64,000 nt of DNA from positions 124,001 through 188,000 of the forward strand of contig CAWFVJ010000019.1 of assembly GCA_963819175.1 (NCBI GenBank). The letters run 5' to 3'. The first letter of the stretch is position 1. Every line of letters begins with the position of its first letter. Positions 1 to 8,562 of this stretch are shown here, piece after piece. Position numbers and translations under genes: made by a program. The notes below the pieces were generated by a model, which saw only the letters and a program-made list of their open reading frames with translations, did not search any database and was not told where the DNA came from. Origin of the DNA: CAWBRT01 sp963819175 (GTDB taxonomy: Bacteria > Acidobacteriota > Terriglobia > Terriglobales > Acidobacteriaceae).

Positions 1-492
1 ATGTTCGGCGTTGTCTATCTGTTGCTCACCCGTACCCGCGCCGGCATCATTGTGCGTTCGGCCATCTATAAGCCCCGCATGGCGGAAGCCCTTGGGCACA
101 ACGTTCCGCTGGTCTTCATGGGCGTCTTCGGCGTGGGCGCTATGCTCGCCGGGCTCGCCGGAGCAGTCGCCGGCGCTTTCTACACCACCAGCCCTACCAT
201 GGCGCTGGATATCGGCGTGATCGTCTTCGTCGTCGTCGTGGTGGGCGGCCTTGGTTCGTTAGAGGGCGCGATGGTTGCATCCCTTTTGATCGCGATCGTT
301 TCCTCCTTCGCGGTGGGCATCGACAAGAGCTTGGCCGATCTCTGCGCTCTGTTTGGAGCGCGCGGCTGGGCTGAAAACGTAGGCGGTTTGATGACTTTGA
401 ATATCTCCAGCCTGGCGGGAACCATTCCCTTTATCTTGATGTTGCTGGTATTGATTCTGCGCCCCTCGGGTCTGATGGGCGAAAAGGGCTAG
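1..492 (+). CDS. livH: LivH-type branched-chain amino acid ABC permease, C-terminal part
   Basis: This is the C-terminal part (163 residues visible) of an inner-membrane permease of the LivH family, which is usually about 290 residues. The ATG at base 1 is only the first in-frame ATG, and the gene surely begins before the window. Several hydrophobic segments are visible, and the cytoplasmic coupling stretch VGGLGSLEGAMVA lies near residues 80-93. The stop is followed after 4 bases by livM, so livHMGF form one operon. The transported substrate cannot be read from the permease. The downstream beta-keto acid genes suggest an organic acid or amino-acid-like compound, which is inference. Confidence 0.9.
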   Translation: MFGVVYLLLTRTRAGIIVRSAIYKPRMAEALGHNVPLVFMGVFGVGAMLAGLAGAVAGAFYTTSPTMALDIGVIVFVVVVVGGLGSLEGAMVASLLIAIVSSFAVGIDKSLADLCALFGARGWAENVGGLMTLNISSLAGTIPFILMLLVLILRPSGLMGEKG

Positions 493-496
493 GCGA

Positions 497-1846
497 GTGA
501 AATCCCTGCGTTTACCGTTTGCTCTCGTCGTGGTACTGGCTGCCCTCCCCGTTGTCCTTTCGCCTTCGCTCCTCAACGCGGCGGATCAGATGTTGATCGC
601 CGTTCTGTTCGCCAGCGCGTTCGGCTTGCTTAGCGGGCAGGGCGGAATGCTTTCGTTCGGTCATTCTGCTTATTTCGGCATTGGCGCCTTTGCGACGGTC
701 CACGCCATGGGAGTCGCGGGCGCCGCCCATCTCTTGCCGACTCCCTTGTTGCCGCTGGCCGGGGGATGTGGCGGATTCCTGCTCGGAGTCGTGGCAGGCT
801 GGTTCTCGACCCAACGCAGCGGCGTATATTTTTCCATGATTACGCTCGCCCTCGCCGAGTTGCTGCTGGCCCTTGCACCTCATCTTTCAGGATTCTTCGG
901 GGGCGAAGCGGGGGTGTCATCGATGCGCATGCCGGCTTGGGGCGTGAGCTTCGAAAGCGGCACGCAGGTGTACTACCTGACGCTGGCATGGGTAGTCGTC
1001 TCGCTCGCACTTCTCTACTTCTTTACGCGCACCCCAGTTGGACGGCTCACGCTCGCATTGCGCGAAAATTCACAACGGTTGCGTTTCCTAGGCTACGAGG
1101 TGCATCGCCTGCGCGTGCTCGTCTTCGCGATTTCGGCGATGTTTTCCGGGATTGCTGGCGGCCTCTTGGCGGTAAGCAACGAGACGGCTAATTACGCTCT
1201 CTTCGACATGCACTTTTCAGCCGAGGTCGTGCTGAACACCTACATCGGCGGTGTAAACGTCTTTCTTGGACCCGCGTTGGGAGCCGCCGTAATGACGTTC
1301 TTCGGATACGCGGCCTCGGACCTGACACGCTCCTGGCTGCTCTATCAAGGCGTGCTGTTCGTTTTGGTAATGATGTACATGCCGTCCGGTATGACTGGAC
1401 TATTGCAATGGTGGTCTGAACAGCGGACCAGGCATTCCGTTGGAAAGCTGTTGCCCGCCGTTGCTTGTACGGTCATTGCGGCCGTCTTCGTCGCTGCCGG
1501 CACAGTCTTCACGGTGGAACTTGCGCAGCGGATCTTCGCCGAGGAATATCGCGCGCTTTCGGCAATCGCGGGTGCGGATCCCTGGCCCCGGTTAATGGTG
1601 TTTGGCCGAAGTTGGTCGCCGATTTCCTTGTTCACCTGGGCAGTTCCGGTCGTTTTTTTCGGGGTGGCCGCCATCGCGGGCAAAGCATCGCGTTTCTGGT
1701 GGCGACGCCTGAATCATGATGAAGACACCGACTTGTCGGTCGACACCGAGACATCGCCGCCCGAAAATGTGGAAAGCAGCGTGGCAAAAAATGGGACAGC
1801 TTTGACGGTCTCTCCGCAGACGTTGAATGAGGTGGAAGAGAAATGA
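497..1846 (+). CDS. livM: LivM-type branched-chain amino acid ABC permease with C-terminal extension
   Basis: Second membrane subunit of the Liv-type importer. The GTG start lies 4 bases after the livH stop, and the end overlaps livG by 4 bases. Residues 1-300 carry the LivM membrane core with FGLLSGQGGMLSFGH near residue 40 and a GGVNVFLGPALGA loop near residue 250. The protein is 449 residues, longer than most LivM (about 320-420). The extra C-terminal 130 or so residues hold two more hydrophobic segments and an acidic, Ser/Thr-rich tail. The extension has no function I can recognise. Confidence 0.93.
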   Translation: MKSLRLPFALVVVLAALPVVLSPSLLNAADQMLIAVLFASAFGLLSGQGGMLSFGHSAYFGIGAFATVHAMGVAGAAHLLPTPLLPLAGGCGGFLLGVVAGWFSTQRSGVYFSMITLALAELLLALAPHLSGFFGGEAGVSSMRMPAWGVSFESGTQVYYLTLAWVVVSLALLYFFTRTPVGRLTLALRENSQRLRFLGYEVHRLRVLVFAISAMFSGIAGGLLAVSNETANYALFDMHFSAEVVLNTYIGGVNVFLGPALGAAVMTFFGYAASDLTRSWLLYQGVLFVLVMMYMPSGMTGLLQWWSEQRTRHSVGKLLPAVACTVIAAVFVAAGTVFTVELAQRIFAEEYRALSAIAGADPWPRLMVFGRSWSPISLFTWAVPVVFFGVAAIAGKASRFWWRRLNHDEDTDLSVDTETSPPENVESSVAKNGTALTVSPQTLNEVEEK

Positions 1847-2604
1847 ATGCCGCCGAACCCATTCTATTGCTGCGCGATGTGCACAAGTCGTTCGACGAAG
1901 CGCAGATCATTCGCGGCGTCAACCTTAGTGTCGGAGCCGGAGAACGACATGCTCTGATTGGGCCAAATGGCGCCGGCAAATCGACCCTGTTTCATCTCAT
2001 ATCGGGTCATTTTGCGCCGAATCGAGGACACATCCTTTTTAACCAAAAAGAGATCCAGGGCATGACGCCGCAGCGCATCAATCATCTGGGGCTTGCCCGC
2101 TCTTTTCAGCTTACGAATATCTTTCCCGGCCTCAGTGTCTTCGAGAATCTGCGGCTGGCAGTGATGCAACGCCATGGCATGCAATATACGCTCTGGAAGC
2201 CTATCGAGCGGTTCGGGAACGTTCGTGAGAAAACCGAACATCTCATGGAACTGTTGCGTCTGCAAGCCCGCCGAAACACAGCAGCGGGTGCATTGTCGTA
2301 TTCAGAACAGCGCTCTCTGGAAATTGGAATGACGCTCGCGTCGGATCCCAAAATGATCCTGCTCGACGAGCCGATGGCTGGTATGTCGCAGGAGGAGACC
2401 AACTACACGAAGTCGATGATTCTTGAACTTACCCGTGGACGCACGCTGCTGATTGTCGAACACGACATGCAAGTTGTATTTTCTCTGAGCGACCGCGTGA
2501 GCGTACTTGTTTATGGCGAAGTGATCGCCAGCGGTACGCCGGAGGAGATCCGCAGCGACAAGCGCGTGCAGGAAGCCTACCTCGGCGAGGAGGTCAGCGC
2601 ATGA
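1843..2604 (+). CDS. livG: LivG-type ABC transporter ATP-binding protein
   Basis: Cytoplasmic ATPase subunit of the Liv importer, 253 residues, the usual size. Walker A GPNGAGKST is at residues 40-48, the signature region reads LSYSEQRSLEIGM near residue 148, Walker B with LLDEPMAGM is near 173, and the switch histidine lies in VEHDM. All catalytic positions look intact. The ATGA overlaps at both ends show translational coupling to livM and livF. Confidence 0.95.
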   Translation: MNAAEPILLLRDVHKSFDEAQIIRGVNLSVGAGERHALIGPNGAGKSTLFHLISGHFAPNRGHILFNQKEIQGMTPQRINHLGLARSFQLTNIFPGLSVFENLRLAVMQRHGMQYTLWKPIERFGNVREKTEHLMELLRLQARRNTAAGALSYSEQRSLEIGMTLASDPKMILLDEPMAGMSQEETNYTKSMILELTRGRTLLIVEHDMQVVFSLSDRVSVLVYGEVIASGTPEEIRSDKRVQEAYLGEEVSA

Positions 2605-3326
2605 ATACCGCGCCCACAGCTCCCTTGCTGCACGTGCAGGATCTGCATGTCCACTATGGAAAGAGCCATATCTTGCACGGTGTGACATTCGACGTCGGCA
2701 AAGGGGAAGTCATAAGTTTGCTTGGGCGCAACGGCTCAGGCCGCTCCACTGCCTTGAAGGCGGTCATGGGGCTCGTGACTCCGACAGCCGGGCACATCCG
2801 GCTGAAGGGCCGTGACTTGTCCGGCGCGCGTCCTTACACGGTCTGCCGCTCGGGCATCAGCTACGTGCCGGAGGAGCGCGAGATCTTCAACAACCTCACG
2901 GTGGACGAGAACCTGCGAATGGGCGAACAGCCGCGACGCCAGGACGCGCCTGCATGGACCAGCGATCAAATGTTCGACTATTTCCCGCTGTTGAAAGAGC
3001 GCCGCAAAACCAGGGCAGGGAACCTCTCCGGGGGCGAGCAGCAGATGCTCACGATTTGCCGTTCTCTGTTGGGAAATCCAGAACTTCTTCTCATTGACGA
3101 GCCGACCGAAGGTCTGGCTCCGAAGATTGTCGCGGTCGTGAAGGATGCGATTCGAGACATTCACCGGCGCGGAGTCTCGGTCATCCTTGTAGAGCAGAAG
3201 CTCACCATCGCTCTCAAAGTTTCCACCCATGTATGCGTAATGGGGCACGGTCGCATTGTGTTTCGCGGTACGCCCGATGAACTCACCAACAACCCCCAAT
3301 TACTGAAAGAATGGTTGGCCGTATGA
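2601..3326 (+). CDS. livF: LivF-type ABC transporter ATP-binding protein, Walker A Lys replaced by Arg
   Basis: Second ATPase subunit, 241 residues, overlapping livG by 4 bases. The signature LSGGEQQML, Walker B LLLIDEPTEGLAP and VEQKL switch region are present. Walker A reads GRNGSGRST (residues 42-50): the codon at 2742-2744 is CGC (Arg) where the family has the phosphate-binding Lys. The rest of the motif is normal, so this is either a real degenerate nucleotide site paired with an intact LivG site or a base error. It is the last gene of the transporter operon. Confidence 0.93.
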   Translation: MNTAPTAPLLHVQDLHVHYGKSHILHGVTFDVGKGEVISLLGRNGSGRSTALKAVMGLVTPTAGHIRLKGRDLSGARPYTVCRSGISYVPEEREIFNNLTVDENLRMGEQPRRQDAPAWTSDQMFDYFPLLKERRKTRAGNLSGGEQQMLTICRSLLGNPELLLIDEPTEGLAPKIVAVVKDAIRDIHRRGVSVILVEQKLTIALKVSTHVCVMGHGRIVFRGTPDELTNNPQLLKEWLAV

Positions 3327-3407
3327 CGGGCGCACTGCGGTTAAATCCACGGGAGTAACGGTCTGAGGCTCGCATCGCATTTCGGTTTACAATTTTGTGG
3401 TGGTCGC

Positions 3408-3435
3408 TTGCAAATTTTGAGTTGCAAATTTTGAG
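3408..3435 (+). repeat. Tandem duplication of a 14-base unit upstream of the beta-keto acid cleavage gene
   Basis: The unit TTGCAAATTTTGAG occurs twice without a gap (3408-3421 and 3422-3435) and ends just before the GTGGAGG ribosome binding site of the next gene. It sits where a leader or operator would be. The role is unknown, and it may be a regulator site or a recent slippage duplication. Confidence 0.75.
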
Positions 3436-3449
3436 TGTGGAGGCTCTTC

Positions 3450-4400
3450 ATGTCTAAAGTAATCATAACGGCGGCAGTTACGGGCGGCATTCATGTGCCC
3501 AGTCTCTCTCCGTATCTACCCTGTACACCCGACGAGATCGTCGAAGACGCGGTGAAAGCCAACGCAGCTGGAGCCGCCGTCGTGCATATCCATGCTCGCG
3601 ATCCAAAGACGGGAAAGCCAAACAGCGACTTCAATCTCTTCCGGGAAATCGTCACCAAGATTTCGGCGCGCTGCAATGTGGTAATTTGCGTTACCACCGG
3701 CGGCGGCCTGGGCATGTCCCTGGAAGAACGGGTGCGGCCCGTCACCGTTCTCCAGCCCGAGCTGGCTTCCTTGAACTCCGGGTCGATTAACTTCGCCATC
3801 TATCCGCTGACTGCCAAGATCAAGCAGCCGCGTTTCGATTGGGAAATTCCTTACCTGGAATCCACGGAAGATCTGGTTTTCTCCAACACTTTCCGCACCC
3901 TGAAGTACTACTCCAAAGCAATGCAGGAATCTGGAACCAAACCCGAGTTGGAAGTGTACGACGTTGGCATGATTAACAACATCAGGCACCTTATCGACTT
4001 GGGAGTTATGCGCCCGCCGATCTACATGCAGTTCGTGCTGGGCATTTTGGGTGGAATACCAGCCACGCCGCAGAATCTCATGTTCCTCTACGAAACGGCA
4101 GTGCGAGCCATCGGGGAAGAGAACTTCGTGTGGTCGGCGTGCGCTGCAGGCAAAGCGCAACTTCCACTGATGGCGGTGACTTTGGCGATGGGCGGCAACA
4201 CGCGCGTCGGACTCGAGGACAACTTGTACGTCGGCCCCGGCCAACTCGCGCACTCCAGTGCGGACCAGGTGACCAGAGTCGTGAACATGGCTCAACAACT
4301 CAGCATCGAAATCGCGAGTCCCGATGAAGCGCGCTCCACCCTGGGATTGAAAGGCAGTGCCAAGGTGGGTTGGGCGTCGACCGCAAAAGCATCCGTGTAG
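3450..4400 (+). CDS. Beta-keto acid cleavage enzyme (BKACE, formerly DUF849)
   Basis: The BKACE family condenses a beta-keto acid with acetyl-CoA to give acetoacetate and a new CoA ester, using a divalent metal (usually Zn). The product here is 316 residues, typical for the family. The metal-binding HIHARD motif is near residue 48, and GLEDN near residue 258 supplies the likely metal-binding Glu. The ATG at 3450 is chosen because GGAGG lies just before it; a GTG 15 bases upstream would bury that site. The gene lies between a Liv importer and two dehydrogenases. The latter fit roles in making the keto acid and handling acetoacetate. The actual substrate is unknown. Confidence 0.92.
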   Translation: MSKVIITAAVTGGIHVPSLSPYLPCTPDEIVEDAVKANAAGAAVVHIHARDPKTGKPNSDFNLFREIVTKISARCNVVICVTTGGGLGMSLEERVRPVTVLQPELASLNSGSINFAIYPLTAKIKQPRFDWEIPYLESTEDLVFSNTFRTLKYYSKAMQESGTKPELEVYDVGMINNIRHLIDLGVMRPPIYMQFVLGILGGIPATPQNLMFLYETAVRAIGEENFVWSACAAGKAQLPLMAVTLAMGGNTRVGLEDNLYVGPGQLAHSSADQVTRVVNMAQQLSIEIASPDEARSTLGLKGSAKVGWASTAKASV

Positions 4401-4503
4401 TTCCGGGTGCTCCATGGGATGACGAAGCCCGTCGATTGCGGCGGGCGCTTCCAGGTTTCTGTTTTTGTAGAGTTGCTTCTCTGTTTTGAGAGAAAGGAAA
4501 CAG

Positions 4504-5334
4504 ATGCCGTTTAGTTTGAAGGGCAAGACAGCGTTGGTGACCGGCTCGGGGCGCGGCATTGGACGGGCAATTGCCTCAGCGCTCGCCTCCGCCGGTGCCA
4601 GTGTGATGTTGAACGACTTGGACGAAGCAGCCCTGTTGCAGACGGAAAACGAACTGCGCTCCAAAGGCTATTCCATTAGCCACTCGACTGGCGATCTGGC
4701 GGATGCGAGCTACCCCGACCAGTTGATCGGCGCCACCCTCTCGACCTGCGGCTCGGTTGACATCATCGTCAACAACGCCGGTTATTGCTGGGACAACGTC
4801 ATTCAGAAGATGACCGACGAGCAGTTCCTGGCAATGCTGGAGATTCACCTGCTGGTGCCGTTCCGGGTTCTCCGCGCTGCTTCCGGCTATATTCGCGAGG
4901 CGGCAAAGAAAGAGATTGCGACTGGTGAAAGAGTCATGCGAAAGGTGGTCAACATCACGTCGATTGCCGGCACGGACGGCAATCCCGGGCAGGCGGGCTA
5001 CTCGTCCGGCAAAGCCGGCGTTCTCGGCCTTACCAAAACGCTGGCGAAGGAATGGGGCCGCTATAACGTGAATGTAAACGCGGTCGGCTTCGGTCTGATC
5101 GCAACCCGCCTGGTTCAGTCGCTGCAGGGTGACGGCGAAAAGTTTGCCATGAAGGGTCAGCAGATCAAACTGGGAGTGCAGCAGAGCATGCTCGACTCTA
5201 TGAAGAGTGCATGCCCACTAGGCCGGCTTGGCACTCCTGAAGAGGCCGCCGGGGCGGTATTGTTTTTCTGCTCGCCTTTGTCGGATTATGTTACGGGTGA
5301 AGTCCTGATCTGCGGCGGAGGTTATCACTTCTAG
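4504..5334 (+). CDS. Short-chain dehydrogenase/reductase (3-oxoacyl-ACP reductase-like)
   Basis: NAD(P)-dependent SDR of 276 residues. It has the nucleotide-binding TGSGRGIG near residue 14, NNAG near residue 90, catalytic Ser in NITSIAG, and a Tyr/Lys pair in GYSSGKAG. The ATG at 4504 follows AGAAAGGAAA. It is 103 bases after the BKACE gene and same-strand, so probably co-transcribed. By context it may oxidise a beta-hydroxy acid to the beta-keto acid used by BKACE; this is inference, because SDR sequence alone does not fix substrate. Confidence 0.88.
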   Translation: MPFSLKGKTALVTGSGRGIGRAIASALASAGASVMLNDLDEAALLQTENELRSKGYSISHSTGDLADASYPDQLIGATLSTCGSVDIIVNNAGYCWDNVIQKMTDEQFLAMLEIHLLVPFRVLRAASGYIREAAKKEIATGERVMRKVVNITSIAGTDGNPGQAGYSSGKAGVLGLTKTLAKEWGRYNVNVNAVGFGLIATRLVQSLQGDGEKFAMKGQQIKLGVQQSMLDSMKSACPLGRLGTPEEAAGAVLFFCSPLSDYVTGEVLICGGGYHF

Positions 5335-5432
5335 CGCGGCTTGGTTGCCGCCTGTTAGTAAAGATTCTCACTATTGGATTCATAAGAAGTCGAGACTTTT
5401 CTAATCGATCTAGCAATCGCAAGGAGGCTTGC

Positions 5433-6212
5433 ATGTTAAAAGGACGCAGGGCAGTTATAACCGGCTCTACTACGGGAATTGGTAAAGGCATCGCCGAGGC
5501 GCTGGCCGAGGCTGGTTGTGCGGTCATGCTGAATGGCTTCGGCGAAGCCGCCGAGATCGAGGCGCAACGCGCCGAAATGAGCCGGCGCTATGGCGTGGAA
5601 GTGCTCTACAACGCCGCCGACCTGGCCAAACCCGAAGATTGCGAACAGCTTGTACGTGACGCGGAGAAACGGCTGGGCGGCGTCGACATTCTGGTCAACA
5701 ACGCGGGAATCCAGTACATCTCGCCTGTCGAGGACTTCCCCATCGACCGCTGGCAGGCGGTCATCGCCGTGAATCTTTCCTCAGCCTTCTACACCATCCG
5801 GGCCGCACTGCCTTGCATGAAGGCGCGCAACTGGGGACGGCTGATCAATATTTCCTCTGCTCATGGGCTGATCGCCTCAACCAACAAGTGCGCCTATGTC
5901 GCCGCCAAGCACGGCATTTTGGGCCTGACCAAGGCGGTTGCACTTGAGAACGCCAAAACCGGCATAACCTGTAATGCGATTTGTCCGGGATGGGTACTCA
6001 CCGAACTAGTCAAAAAGCAGATTGCCTTGCGCGCGCAGACCCAGGGCATTACTTACGAACAGGCGCAGGCGAATCTGATTTCCACCGAACCCAGCGGACG
6101 CTTCAACACGCCGGAAGAAATGGGAGCCCTGGCCGTCTTTCTATGTGGCGAGCACTCCGGCAACACTACCGGCGCAAGTTTCTGCGCCGATGGCGGCTAT
6201 ACCGCGCAATAG
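5433..6212 (+). CDS. 3-hydroxybutyrate dehydrogenase-like SDR
   Basis: SDR of 259 residues resembling D-3-hydroxybutyrate dehydrogenase, which interconverts 3-hydroxybutyrate and acetoacetate with NAD. It shows TGSTTGIG near residue 10, NNAGIQ near 88, Ser in NISSAHG, the catalytic YVAAK, and the family-typical NAICPGWV segment. A strong AAGGAGG precedes the ATG. The gene follows the BKACE and SDR genes. Because BKACE releases acetoacetate, this enzyme would be a natural exit step, though that link is inferred. Confidence 0.88.
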   Translation: MLKGRRAVITGSTTGIGKGIAEALAEAGCAVMLNGFGEAAEIEAQRAEMSRRYGVEVLYNAADLAKPEDCEQLVRDAEKRLGGVDILVNNAGIQYISPVEDFPIDRWQAVIAVNLSSAFYTIRAALPCMKARNWGRLINISSAHGLIASTNKCAYVAAKHGILGLTKAVALENAKTGITCNAICPGWVLTELVKKQIALRAQTQGITYEQAQANLISTEPSGRFNTPEEMGALAVFLCGEHSGNTTGASFCADGGYTAQ

Positions 6213-6259
6213 AAGAACTCGAAACATTTTAGATTGAAGATTTCAGATTTCAGATTGGC

Positions 6260-6530
6260 GGGTGCCCCATTCAAGCGAAGCTTGGGTGGGGTTTTTATCA
6301 CCCATCGCCGAGGGTGCCCCATCCTTTCGCCTGCTTTTGGCGAAGGGTGGGGTAGTTTCTTCGCACGGGAGAATACGACGTTCCTTGTCGAAGAATTTCT
6401 TCGAGACTTCAGAGCGGCGCCGGGCAGCCTTTTCTAGCTACAGTTGGCTTGGATGGGGTAGTTGCTCCCCATCGCAGCACTAGGGTAGCGGCCGGGTGCC
6501 CCATTCAAGCGAAGCTTGGGTGGGGCTTTT
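6260..6530 (+). repeat. Three dispersed hairpin repeats in a gene-free stretch
   Basis: The 376-base space between the dehydrogenase and the phosphodiesterase holds hairpins at 6260-6295, 6312-6361 and 6494-6530, with no gene. The outer two pair CCATTCAAGC with GCTTGGGTGG; the middle one pairs CATCCTTTCGCC with GGCGAAGGGTG. Each begins GGGTGCCCC, and the middle one ends GGGGTAGTTTCTT. Similar units recur through the window. Confidence 0.85.
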
Positions 6531-6588
6531 GTTCCCCGTCGCGCACTCAGGTACCGGCGAAGCCGCGCCCTTGTAGTAGCCTTTTCCC

Positions 6589-7158
6589 ATGGCGAAGCGC
6601 GCCTTCCATATCGGCGTAATCTCGGATACTCATGGGCTGCTGCGTGACGAAGCCCTTCGGGCCTTGCAGGGCTCGGACCTCATCATCCACGCCGGCGATA
6701 TGGGATCGGCTGAAATCGTTCCGCAGCTTCGCCAGATAGCCGCGGTGGTGGCTGTTCGCGGCAACGTCGACCGCGATCCATGGGCTAATTCCTACCGCAC
6801 TCGCGAGATCGTCGAGCACGGGCCGCTGCTGCTTTACGTCTTGCACAATCTGCGCGAACTGGACCTTGCGCCCGTCAAGTCGGGCTTCGCCGCTGTCATC
6901 AGCGGACACACCCACGATCCAAAATTTTATCTGCAGGATGGAGTGCTCTATTTCAATCCCGGTAGCGCCGGTCCCAGACGCTTCCGCCAGCCGGTTTCGT
7001 TTGGCAAGATCACCGTCGTGGGCAGGGAACTAGTGCCGGAGCTGATGACCCTGGATTGGATTGATAGTTTGGGGTGCCATGCTGAGCGCAGCGAAGCCGG
7101 GTGCCCCACGTTCGCCCGTTGTTGGCTAACGTGGGGTAGTTTCTTTGCATGGGTTTAA
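6589..7158 (+). CDS. YfcE-family metallophosphoesterase with repeat-derived C-terminal tail
   Basis: Cytoplasmic calcineurin-like phosphodiesterase of the YfcE/MJ0936 type, 189 residues. Metal ligands are visible: DTH (13-15), GD (36-37), GNVD (58-61), and SGHTH ending near residue 109. NPGSAGPRR near residue 123 is typical of the family. The family normally ends near residue 160. Here the last 29 or so residues are encoded by a hairpin repeat (about 7070-7145) that has displaced the original stop. No clear ribosome site precedes the ATG. The substrate is not predictable. Confidence 0.88.
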   Translation: MAKRAFHIGVISDTHGLLRDEALRALQGSDLIIHAGDMGSAEIVPQLRQIAAVVAVRGNVDRDPWANSYRTREIVEHGPLLLYVLHNLRELDLAPVKSGFAAVISGHTHDPKFYLQDGVLYFNPGSAGPRRFRQPVSFGKITVVGRELVPELMTLDWIDSLGCHAERSEAGCPTFARCWLTWGSFFAWV

Positions 7159-7173
7159 TAACGTACGCGGGAT

Positions 7174-8343
7174 TTACCAGATTCCCTTGTCGCTGCCGGT
7201 CAGCTTATAGCTGATGGCGGCCGCCGAAGCCAACGGCGGCAGCAGCGAGAGTCGCAGCGTAGCCAGCACGTTGCCGTCGAGTACCGTTTGCTTGACCTGC
7301 TTGGTGTAGAGCTTTGCCGCCTGCGGCACGATCGGCACGCGAATGAACTGTGCGCGCACAAAAATCTTCTCTCCGCCGAAAGGCGCGGATTCCACGACAC
7401 TATTAGGTAGGTCTAATCCGTGGCCCCGGTAGCGTGCCAGATAGTCGCTCACGATCTTCAGATAGCTGCACACGCCGGGCCAGATGCCGCCCAGATCGGA
7501 TGCTTTCTTCAGCTCCGCGAAGTCCACTGCTCCCGAGTCGACCAGGGCGCTGCTGTTGACGAAGTCGCACACGCGGAAATAGAAGTGCCGGTACATGCGC
7601 TGCAGCGTCGCCACGATCAGCCGCTCTTCCGGCGCGGGCACCCAGAAATCGTAGCCGCCGACGGTCTTGGTTACCCTCCGGCTCACAAAGCGCTCGGCCA
7701 TTCGCGTGTGCTCGCCGGTTTGACCCAACCGCTGCGCGTGCACTTCGATGGCTTCAGGCAAGCCGGGCACGGCAAAATTCCACTTGTGCGCCAGGCGGTC
7801 TCCCCAACTGCGCGCTTCCGTCCGCGCCCGAAACCGCTTGGTCATGACCTCGGCAATCGCTTCCTCATCCGCCGTCGTGTAAAGATCAAGATCGCTTCCC
7901 AGGTCGGGATAGTGGTCGAGCGACTTCATAACGGTGGCAGCGCATCCAGCGGCCTCCAATCCGAGGCAGATTTCGTGTAGCGAAGCGAGCGCTTTGGCAA
8001 TCCGCCACCGCTCGTGCTCGATCTGCTCACCTGCCCACTCCGCGATCCGAATATAGGTAGCGGTCGGTGCCGCAGCTTCCGCGCCGCCGAGAAACTCTTT
8101 CGAGACAATCCCCGCCGCTGGGTGCCCCACGTCCCGTCCCGCTGTTGGACTGACGTGGGCCCGCAGAGGTTCCAGCGCGCGTAAGACCACGTGGTTAGAA
8201 TCAGCGAGCGAAAGGAACTCCTCGCGTTCGCTCTCGCTCAGACACTCAAAAGCGGCGAACGCCTCGCTGGAGCCATTTTCGTTAAGCGTAAGTAACGAAA
8301 GGAGATGGACGATCTCCTTCTCTTTGGGTGACACCAGAGCCAT
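7174..8343 (-). CDS. Nucleotidyltransferase family protein with an in-frame hairpin repeat
   Basis: 389-residue protein of the uncharacterised NTP_transf_5-like nucleotidyltransferases, often seen near polysaccharide or glycosyl genes. The metal-binding motif GSDLDLY is at residues 149-155. Residues about 62-78 (HVSPTAGRDVGHPAAG) are the antisense translation of a hairpin repeat at 8121-8160 that keeps the frame open. The gene converges with the phosphodiesterase upstream in the window. Donor and acceptor are unknown. Confidence 0.75.
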   Translation of the reverse strand: MALVSPKEKEIVHLLSLLTLNENGSSEAFAAFECLSESEREEFLSLADSNHVVLRALEPLRAHVSPTAGRDVGHPAAGIVSKEFLGGAEAAAPTATYIRIAEWAGEQIEHERWRIAKALASLHEICLGLEAAGCAATVMKSLDHYPDLGSDLDLYTTADEEAIAEVMTKRFRARTEARSWGDRLAHKWNFAVPGLPEAIEVHAQRLGQTGEHTRMAERFVSRRVTKTVGGYDFWVPAPEERLIVATLQRMYRHFYFRVCDFVNSSALVDSGAVDFAELKKASDLGGIWPGVCSYLKIVSDYLARYRGHGLDLPNSVVESAPFGGEKIFVRAQFIRVPIVPQAAKLYTKQVKQTVLDGNVLATLRLSLLPPLASAAAISYKLTGSDKGIW

Positions 8344-8562
8344 TTTCCCAGGGCCTCGGACCCTATTGTCAAACAGGTAACTTAGATGTGAGTAGCTGGT
8401 AAATCAGTTGGTAATAGATGAATTTTCGTTCATTTATCTCCATCCGTCCTTTAATGCCGTCCGCGATTTATAATCCTGCTTCGCCCTTACTCGGCAGATA
8501 GATGCGGCTTCCGCCGTTTCGAACTGCCGCAGGCGGACAAAAAATCTGTCCGGAGAGCCGAC

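Noticed and set aside
6234..6483. Short plus-strand ORFs of 67 and 73 codons
   Set aside because: They consist almost wholly of hairpin repeat sequence and have no ribosome site.
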